Source: Portulaca oleracea
Lineage: Eukaryota; Streptophyta; Magnoliopsida; Caryophyllales; Portulacaceae
Assembly (NCBI GenBank): GCA_029582165.1
Contig: CM055869.1
Coordinates: 57,361,518-57,425,517, forward strand
Direction: 5' to 3'
Length of the DNA stretch: 64,000 nt
Shown: positions 56,308 through 64,000 of the stretch, piece after piece
How positions within the stretch are numbered: the stretch's first letter is position 1
Layout: the number at the start of each line of letters is the position of its first letter
Notes under the pieces: model-generated
Database searches by the model: none
Told to the model about the DNA's origin: nothing
The model's input: the letters and a program-made list of their open reading frames with translations, nothing else
Made by a program: the position numbers and the translations under genes

Positions 56308-57776
56308 CACCATACGAAATTGTTTTAGTATCAAATTTATATAATTGAATGATTTGCTAAGTATAATTAGGATCCATATTAGATTTTTATTTTCCTTTGA
56401 GTTCATAATAATAAAAACATTGGACCAATTTGTAAAAATTATTATTATTACCTTGTAAGTTTTAAAAAACAAGCGAAGAATGTTTCGTGCGCTCACATGA
56501 AAAATATCTGCCTCCGACTAAAAGCAGACATAGAAAAGGAGTAAACGCTGCTTTAAAGGTCCTTTCTCTTTCTCTTTCTCTTTCTCTTCGAAATCACATT
56601 CCTGTAAAATCAAAGCAGAGTAAGAGGGTTTTAGATCTTTGATCGACTAGAAAGCTATATTTAGGTAATTCGTACTTCTCAATCATTTTCTGTTATTCAC
56701 ATAAGCAAATGTATTGATTAGATCTAATATCTTCTTGAAAAACATATAATTTAATTTGACACTCGTTAAGAAGTGCATCAATTAGTTGAAAATTTAGGGG
56801 TTTTACTCAGATAAGATGTTGTGAATCAATGTAGTTGTGTTTTTTTTTTATCTAACTTGAAACTAAAGTTATGGACAAAGTCATCAAAATTTGTTTAGAA
56901 AATGAATAATTTCTTTTTTTATAATAATATTTTTTTTATTGTGGGCATCGTAACCCAATTAGAGGCTTCATCATCACAAGGAATACTACTTTAATTTAAA
57001 AGTAAATGGAAAGAGATACAAGAAAAAGAGAAAAAGAAAGCAAAAAAACCTTTTTTACAAATGATTTTAGTTACATTGAGATATGAACCTCTTTGTAGGA
57101 CAACTCACCATAAATTTCTTGCTTGTTTGTAGATGACAGTGTCAATTTTGATAGATAGTTTTAAAGTCTTAGATCTCATCTGTATGTTGACCATGTAAGA
57201 CTTCTAAAGCAAACTGAAAACAAATCAAAAAGGTAGTTTTGATATCTTGGTTACTGTATCATGGGATGCCGATTTTTTCTAACGGCTCTATGAGCTAGTG
57301 AGAGATGAATAATTTAGGTTCATTTAAAGATATACAATTCATAAATCGCTTGATCACATGATGGAAGGAAGCTAGCTAGCTAGGAAACCACATTTCATGA
57401 AGTGATTGTTTAATCACTTTAAGCATATAATATCATTTCATTTATTAAATGAATTTATCATTCCAATATTAGATTCTATCATTAAGGGCACGTCGTCAAA
57501 CATTTATAACTTTGATTGTGTTAAGACATTTTTTAAAAATATTTTTTTAAAAAAAAGTAACGTTGGATAGGAACTAAAATATTGTTTTTTATGAAATGTT
57601 CTTGCTAATTAATATTTCGGGGCTTGTGTAGTCTATAAAGATGATGTGAAATCATCTCATTGTCTGTATTCACAATATCCTTTGTTTTTTGTAAATATTT
57701 CTCTCTTTTGATTCATAGAAGGATATATGATATATTAATCGCCAATATTAGATGCAATTAAATTATGTAAGAAAAG
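56308..57776. repeat. Array copy 4 (beta type, lacks end of B and all of C)
   Basis: A matches copy 2. Near 57265 ('tatcatgggatgccgatttt') block B jumps straight into D ('ctaacggctctatgagctag'). Length 1.47 kb. Donor at 56664/56665. Confidence 0.88.
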
Positions 57777-60033
57777 CACCATAAGAAATTTTTTAGTATG
57801 AAATTTATATAATTGAATAATTTATTAAGTATAATTAGGATCCAAATTAGATTTTTTTCCTTTGGGTTCGTAATAATAAATACATTGGATCAATTTGTAA
57901 AAATTATTATTATTACCTTGTAAGATTTAAAAAAAATAAGCGAAGGCTCACATGAAAAATATCTGCCTTCGACGAAAAGCAGACAGAGAAAAGGAGTAAA
58001 CGCTGCTTTAAAAGGCCCTTTCTCTTTCCGTTTCTCTTCGAAATCGCGTTCCTGTAAAATCAAAGCAGAGTAAGAGGGTTTCAGGTGGTCGATCGACTGG
58101 AAAGCTGCATTTAGGTAATTCATACTTCTAAATCATTTTCTGTTATTCACATAAGCAAATGTATTGATTAGAACTAATGTCTTCTTGAAAAACATATAAT
58201 TTAATTTAACTCTTGTTAAGAAATGAATCAATTAGTTGAAATTTAGGGGTTTCTACTTTGGTAAGATGTTGTGAATCGATGTCGTTGTGCTTTTCTTTTG
58301 ATCTGAACCTCTTCTACAAATTTGTTTGAAAAAATGAATCAATTTTTTTTATCATAATATTTTTTCATGTGGGCATCATGACCCAATTAGAGGCTTCATC
58401 ATCACAAGGAATACTAATTTAGTTTAAAAGTGTATGTAATGAGATACAAGAAAAAGAAAGCAAAAAAACCTCTTTCTACAAATAATTTTAGTGACATTGA
58501 GATCTGAACCTCTTTGTAGAACAACTCCCCATAAATTTCTCCCTCGAGTGTAAACGACGGTGTCAATTTTGATAATTAGTTTTAAATCTTAGGATCTTAT
58601 TTGTTTGTTGACCATATAAGACGGTTGAAGCACAATAAAAACAAATATAAAAGGTAGTTTTTGAAATCTTGGTTACTGTATCATGAACATACCTGTAAAC
58701 TTGTGTCTTAAACTTGAAAATGAAATTTTCATAAAAGCAAAAATGATACTAGTTAATTAAAACAAATTACATCTTTATTGATTTGCTTGATTAGGTAACT
58801 CATACTTGTTGGTTAGTTTCATTTATTCAAACAAGCAGAAATTTGTTGGAATCTAGTACATCCTACAAGGATTGAAACCACTTTTCAACTTCAAACTTCA
58901 AAGTATATCAATTACTAAAATTTTTTTAGATTACTTAATTTAATGTGGTTATTATTGAGCTTATGTCAGGGTAGCTCCGGTAAGTATTAGTAAAATTATA
59001 GTTTTAATTTTTCTTTGTAGCTATTCTCAAATCTATTTGTCAAGTAACTTGCCTTTAAAGTAATCATTAGAACATAAACTATCACTCATAAATATGTAGT
59101 GTCTTTTTCTACATGTTATCACCCATAAATATGTTTTTTTTTTAAAAAAAATGGTCTATGGAACCATCATTTAATTTATCATCGGTATATTAAGATAATT
59201 GTATAGTTATGTATGTTGAAGAAGGTCTAACTATATTTGATTAATTTTCTCCAAGTAAAACACATGCTAATGGCTTGTTTGGTTGATTGCAATGCCTTCT
59301 CTTATATCACACACACGTACACATACATTCACAAATGTCCACACACATTCAAATTCATAGCCAATTGAGCTATCAATTGGTTGCAAAGACACTTCTCGTT
59401 TGAGAGGTCATGAGACCAATTTTCATGACTAACGAAATGTCTTTATATATGGGGTGTAGTTGTGCAACATTTTAACCGAGTAGCAGATTTTCGGATCGGA
59501 TATTTCAGAACGGTTTTTTTAACAACCCTATGAGCTAGTGTGAGATGAATAATTTAGGTTCATTTAAAGATATACAATTCATAAATTGCCTGATCACATT
59601 ATGGAAGGAAGTTAGCTAGGAAACGCACATTTCATGAAGTGATTGTTTAATCACTTTGAGCATAATATCATTTCATTTATTAAATGAATTTATCATTTCA
59701 ATATTAGATTCTATCATTAAGGGACATGTCGTCAAACATTTATAATTTTAATCGCGTTAAGACATATTAATTTTTTAAGAAATATTTTTTTTTAATTTTT
59801 TTTAAAAGGTAACGTTGGATGGGAACTAAAATATTGTTTTTGTGAAATGTCCTGGCTAATTAATATTTGGGGGCCTGTGTAATCTATTAAGATGATGTGA
59901 AATCATCTCATTATATGCGTTTACAATATCTTTTTTTTCTTGTAATAATAAATACTTCTCTCTTCGATTCATAGAAGGATATATGACATATTAACCCCCA
60001 ATATTAGATGCAATTAAATTATGTAAGAAAAGG
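57777..60033. repeat. Array copy 5 (gamma type, complete)
   Basis: All four blocks and no insertion, so this copy (2257 bp) best shows the basic unit. A matches copy 3. Donor at 58114/58115. Confidence 0.9.
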
Positions 60034-61860
60034 CACCATAAGAAATTGTTTTAGTATGAAATTTATATAATTGAATGATTTATTAAGTATAATTAGGATC
60101 CATGTTAGATTTTTTTCCCCTTTGAGTTCATAATAATAAATACATTGGACCAATTTGTAAAAATTATTATTATTACCTTGTAAGTTTTTAAAAAACAAGC
60201 GAAGAACGTTTCGTGCGCTCACATGAAAAATATCTGCCTCCGACGGAAAGCAGACAATGAAAAGGAGTAAACGCTGCTCGAAAAGGAGTAAACGCTGCTT
60301 TAAAAGGTCCTTTCTCTTTATCTTTCTCTTCAAAATCGCATTCCTGTAAAATCAAAGCACTAGAGTAAGAGAGTTTCAAATCGTCGATCGACCGGAAAAC
60401 TGCATTTAGGTAATTCGTACTTCTCAATCATTTTCTGTTATTCACATAAGCCAATGTATTGATTAGATCTAGTATCTTCTTGAAAAACATATGATTTAAT
60501 TTGAATGTTGTTAAGAAATGTGTCAACCAGTTGAAAATTTAGGGATTTTTTTTTATACTCTGACAAGATGATGTGAATCGATATCGTTGTGCTGTTTCTT
60601 TTGATCTAGAAATTAAAAAAATTATTGATGAAGTCATCAAAATTTGTTTGAAAAATGAATAAACTTCTTTTTCATAATAATATTTTTTATGTGGCTATCG
60701 TGACCTCCAATTAGAGGGTTCATCATCACGCAGAATACTAATCTAGTTTAAAAGTATATGTGAAGAGATACAAGAAAAAGAGTAAAAGAAAGCAAAACAC
60801 CCTTTCTACAAATGATTTTAGTGACATTGAGATCTAAACTTCTTTGTAGAACAACTCCCCATAAATTTCTCCCTCAGTAGCAAATGACGGTGTCAATTTT
60901 AATAATTAGTTTTAAAGTCCTAGAATCTTATTTGTTTGTTGACCATGTAAGACTTTTGAAGCACACTGAAAAAACATCAAAAAGATAGTTTTCGAAATCT
61001 TGGTTGATGTATCATGGAGATACCTGTAAATTTGTGTCTTAAACTTGAAAATGAAAGTTTCATAAGAGCAAAAATGATACTAGTTAATTAAAACACATTA
61101 GATGTTTGTCAATTTGCATGATGAGGTAACTCATACTTGTTGGTTAGCTTCATTCATTCAAACAAACATAAATTTTCTGCAATCTAGTACATCCTACTAG
61201 GATTGAAACTACTCTTCAACTTCAAACTTCAAAGTATTTCATTTACTTAAATTTTGTTAGATTACATAATTTAATATGGTTATTATTGGGCTTATGTCAA
61301 GGTAACTCATGTGAGTATATATTAGTAATATTATAGTTTTAATTATTCTTTCTAGCTGTTCTCAAATCTATTTGTCAAGTAGCTAGCCTTTAAGGTAACC
61401 ATTAGAACATAAACTATCACTCATAAATATGTAGTGTGTTTTTTCTGCATGTTATCCCTCATAAATATATATTTTTTTTAAATGATCCATGGAACCATCA
61501 TTTAATTTGTCATTGTCATATTAAGATAATTGTATAGTTATGTATGTTGAAGAAGACCTAACTATATTTGGTTTTCTCCAAGTGAAACACACACTAATGG
61601 TTTGTTTGGTTGATTGCAATGTTTCTTATATCTTATTTCCTTTGCAGTTACACACTCTGAATAGACAACCCCCCCTTCTCATTGGCATACACATGTATAC
61701 ACACTAACACACATTCACAAACGTCCACACACTCGTTCAAATTCATAGCCGATTGAGCTATCAATTGGTTATAAGGCTACTTCTCATTTGTGAAGTCATG
61801 AGATCAATTTCCATGACTAACAAAATGTCCTTATATGTGGGATGTAGTTGTGCAACAACT
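60034..61860. repeat. Array copy 6 (alpha type, lacks block D)
   Basis: A matches copy 1. Blocks A, B and C are present and the array stops after 'tatgtgggatgtagttgtgc'. A 22-bp piece with 'aaaaggagtaaacgctgctc' is duplicated at 60258-60301, seen in no other copy. It is the copy nearest the RING gene. Donor at 60409/60410. Confidence 0.9.
60290..60409 (+). promoter_or_regulatory. Candidate promoter and non-coding first exon for the RING gene (copy 6)
   Basis: The order is 'gctgctttaaaagg' (a TATA-like TTTAAAA), a pyrimidine patch 'cctttctctttatctttctc', a leader-like stretch 'cgcattcctgtaaaatcaaa' and 'gagtttcaaatcgtcgatcg', then TGCATTTAG/GTAATTCG, a consensus donor. The only candidate acceptor in front of the downstream start codon is 'tttttgcag' at 62642, 9 nt before ATG. 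All six copies keep this arrangement (donors after 48699, 50241, 53423, 56664, 58114, 60409). This is inference from sequence; no transcript evidence was available. Confidence 0.45.
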
Positions 61861-62650
61861 TAATTAATCCGAGTTGGGATTTGCCTCTCCCTTAAGTTTC
61901 CAACCCTTGTTGGTTACTCTTGCAATAGGAGCCCGACATAGGTGGCCCGCTATACCATTGAAAAAGAAGAAAAGTGCACAGATTCATCTGCCCCCGCTCA
62001 AGGTTATTAAAATCAGGATCCTAACTCGGATCCATGAGATAGTTAGGATTGGTAAGGAACAAAATTAACCCACGTATAACCGTGGACCAGAATATAGATA
62101 GTAGAATCGCATCGAAGATTTTGAATCATAAAATCGGATGATCGTAGATTAGGATCGAGATTTTAATAACTATGCCTCCGCCCCCTGTCACACACGTACC
62201 TCATTTCTCTCTTTTTATCACACACGCACAGACACAAAAAATAATTATGACCAACTAATTACTTTTGTTACTATACCATGTACTTTAGCTTTAAGTAATC
62301 AAACAAGTAATTCATCAATTATTTTTCATTATATAGTTGATTGCATTACATCTTCATTACAATACATTTTAAGAAATTCCTACATAAGAGTTATTTAATT
62401 TGTAATGCAACATTATGCTTATACTTTTTTTTAAGCACAGGTAAAAAATGATATATCTAATTATGCACAACAATAATCAACCAACCATTCCCTTACCCTT
62501 ACCCTTACCATTTGAACATTTGAATAGATTTATGAGCTTTAAAAACCTTACCCTTACCCGTTAGTCGATTCCGGTCAAATTTCAGATTCTGATTTTAAAA
62601 CCGCTCACCCCTGACCAATTATATTATTGGGTGTTTTTGCAGGTAATATT
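61861..62650. promoter_or_regulatory. Region between the array and the RING gene
   Basis: Unique sequence following array copy 6. It includes a purine-rich stretch near 61960 and 'cccttacccttaccctt' runs near 62490-62510 and 62550, which resemble telomere-like CCCTTA words often found near plant promoters. It ends in a splice acceptor (tttttgcag, to 62642). It is either promoter plus leader or the last part of a long leader intron. Confidence 0.45.
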
Positions 62651-63707
62651 ATGGGTGATAGTAGTGATAACCAAGTAGCAAAGGTGAAGAGGGACAAATT
62701 AGAGGCAGTTTTGACATGTCCCCTTTGCAAACAATTATACAATGAAGCAACTTCAATCACTGAATGCATGCATGCCTGTAAGTTTCAGCTCTTTGCCCCA
62801 CTTGTCTATAGTCCATGAATCAATATAATATTGCTATTTTTTTTGTCTTTTTTTCTTTATTTAAGCATTAAGCATGGGGCAATGTCTTATATACACTTGG
62901 TGGTTCCCCTCAAAACTCTAGCTCATGAATAACCAATTGTATATTAGAAGATAAATATATAGACCTCTTGATTCATCTACTTGAAATTTTGTCACATGAA
63001 AAGTTGTTGTTTAATTTTGATCACTTCTTTTCTAAAGAATGATGAGCTCATATAAGTTTAATTTCAAAATAAATAATTCAACAAATTAAATAAATTTACA
63101 GCGAATGTGTTAAAAGCTCTTATAAATAAGTTCAATATAAATTTAAATAAACTCAAATTAGAATAAACTAAGTCAAAATAAATTGAAAAATATGTACCCG
63201 TAATGTAGAGTAACATCTAATTAGCATAAACCTTAATATTTCAATTCACTCGCTTTCTCCTAGGTTGGAAAATTTGCATGTACCATCTTCCAAGTTTATG
63301 ATGTTTATCAATTAAATCATGCCGTTTTTCAATTAATATTTGCCTACTCTAAGCTTTTGAACTAATTTCATTTAGCTACTTTTCCAATAAATTTAAAAAC
63401 TTTTTCGGTGAACGTGTGATGTGTAATGAAACTTGTTTGCTAAAATTATCATGATTCAACAAATAATTAGAAATAAGACTTATATATAACATTCCATTAT
63501 ATGTAATATATTGTAATTTTGATTGAAATTTAATTTCACCGTCCTCATATTGATGTGATAGTGTCACATATTATTTATGTAATTTTGCACTTTAATTTGA
63601 TGTGTAGTTTGTAAGCAATGCATATATGATAAGATTTTACAAGAGGGCATTCGTTCATGTCCGGTGTGCAACATAAGCTTGGGTTGTACTCCTTGGGACA
63701 AACTCAG
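62651..63707 (+). CDS. DRIP-type RING E3 ubiquitin ligase, 5' part
   Basis: Two coding exons lie in the window: 62651-62777 and 63608-63707, joined in frame, and a third lies beyond the edge. The protein starts 'MGDSSDNQVAKVKRDKLEAV', then a C3HC4 RING: CPLC, EC, H, CKQC and CPVC, with the fifth and sixth ligands after the exon junction. After the RING comes 'NISLGCTPWDKLR', matching the segment after the RING in DRIP1/2 (DREB2A-interacting) and related Polycomb-type RING proteins. In that family the RING recruits an E2 enzyme and marks DREB2A for degradation in drought signalling; the role here is inferred. The start was chosen because it follows an acceptor (tttttgcag) by 8 nt. Confidence 0.88.
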
Positions 63708-64000
63708 GTACCAATTTCCCCTCTTTATCTTAGCATAATCTATATTACCCTTTAATAAATATTCAGAAAAATATCCACATTATTTGTTATATTTGTGTAG
63801 AATGGTAATTGGGTCATTTGGGTCAGCTTGGACCCATTTGGGTTGGATCCATTTGGGTGAATAATGTTCGGGTTGTGCTGGGTTTAGGTCGGTTGATTTC
63901 GGGGCTCTTTTTTTGTAAAAGTGAACAACTTTGATGAAAGATAAAATTCGGGTCAAGTCGGGCCGGGTTCGTGCCCATTTGGAGTTGGTTGTTTTTGCGG
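63708..64000 (+). other. Intron 2 of the RING gene with repeat sequence
   Basis: Begins with the donor gtacca after DKLR. From about 63810 it becomes 'gggtcatttgggtc' and 'ggttggatccatttgggtg' words, resembling the GC-rich end of a MITE that runs past the edge. Confidence 0.5.

Larger units (their letters stand above)
48341..61860. repeat. Tandem array of six copies of a ~2.3-kb non-coding unit
   Basis: Six head-to-tail copies start at 48341, 49888, 53073, 56308, 57777 and 60034. Landmarks recur in fixed order: A, 'accataagaaattg' then 'gctcacatgaaaaatatctg' then a CT patch and 'tttaggtaattc'; B, 'gagatacaagaaaaagagaa' then 'tagcctttaaggtaa'; C, 'gtttggttgattgcaatg' then 'cacaaatgtgcacacgtt'; D, 'gagagatgaataatttaggt' then 'gatgatgtgaaatcatctca'. 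The full unit is about 2.3 kb after removing insertions. Copies 1 and 4 carry internal deletions. No long frame is conserved. The array ends about 790 bp before the DRIP-type start codon. Confidence 0.95.

Noticed and set aside
48592..60427. Minus-strand frames of 65-80 codons recurring in array copies (near 48592-48816, 50041-50259, 57890-58123, 60188-60427) that look like a conserved peptide
   Set aside because: They are similar only because the DNA is repeated. Copies 3 and 4 lack the frame, indels change it, and the same stretch reads better as a plus-strand leader with a splice donor.
48341..61860. The array as a CRISPR-like or centromeric satellite array
   Set aside because: Units are about 2.3 kb, only six, diverged, with long unique blocks and no regular short spacer pattern. 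A centromeric satellite would be expected to be shorter and far more abundant, although genome copy number cannot be seen here.
62627..62650. An earlier start for the RING protein at 62627
   Set aside because: It is not ATG, and the sequence between contains the polypyrimidine tract and acceptor tttttgcag, so it is intronic.

Overview
The window is nuclear DNA of a flowering plant, most likely a eudicot; I cannot name the species. The signs are AT-rich intergenic DNA, spliced genes of plant-specific families, abundant decayed Ty1/copia and L1-type elements, two complete TRIM elements and many MITEs. No CRISPR array, tRNA, rRNA or bacterial-type gene was seen.

Four genes look intact or are cut only by the window edge. 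(1) 9307-16776 (+): a seven-exon receptor-like cytoplasmic kinase, RLCK-VI/RBK type, 396 aa, with MITE-filled introns. (2) 39096-41744 (+): an eight-exon BCCIP/BCP1 homologue, 324 aa, with one GC-AG intron and a probable non-coding leader exon near 37.65-37.84 kb. (3) 43536-47119 (-): a three-exon, 130-aa proline-rich plant protein I cannot name. (4) 62651-63707 onward (+): the 5' part of a DRIP-type RING E3 ligase that runs off the right edge. Two pseudogenes have readable exon structure: the 3' end of a plastid acyl-ACP synthetase-like gene (AAE15/AAE16 type, 27739-29170, two in-frame stops) and an unrecognised minus-strand gene (about 30480-31742) broken by a hAT element.

Layout: 0-8.3 kb is retroelement debris: a copia remnant, an ORF1-only L1 copy with a 17-bp target duplication, and an internally deleted copia copy with both LTRs. 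8.6-17 kb is the kinase locus. 17.7-22.6 kb is a nearly complete but mutated copia element. 23-27 kb is dense in small elements (two hAT MITEs, one Stowaway, one 312-bp TRIM, a long foldback). 27.4-31.7 kb holds the two pseudogenes. 32-37.6 kb is nested LTR and MITE debris. 37.6-47.2 kb holds the BCCIP gene and, on the opposite strand, the proline-rich gene.

48.3-61.9 kb is the most unusual part: six diverged tandem copies of a roughly 2.3-kb non-coding unit ending about 0.8 kb upstream of the DRIP-type start codon. Every copy keeps a segment that reads like a plant promoter plus non-coding first exon (pyrimidine patch, leader-like sequence, conserved TTTAG/GTAATTC splice donor), and the downstream gene begins its coding exon right after a good splice acceptor. 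My inference is that the array is a serial duplication of that gene's promoter and first exon. The copies fall into three subtypes in the order alpha-beta-gamma-beta-gamma-alpha. Five TE insertions sit only in copies 2 and 3, and the neighbouring copies act as natural empty sites for them.
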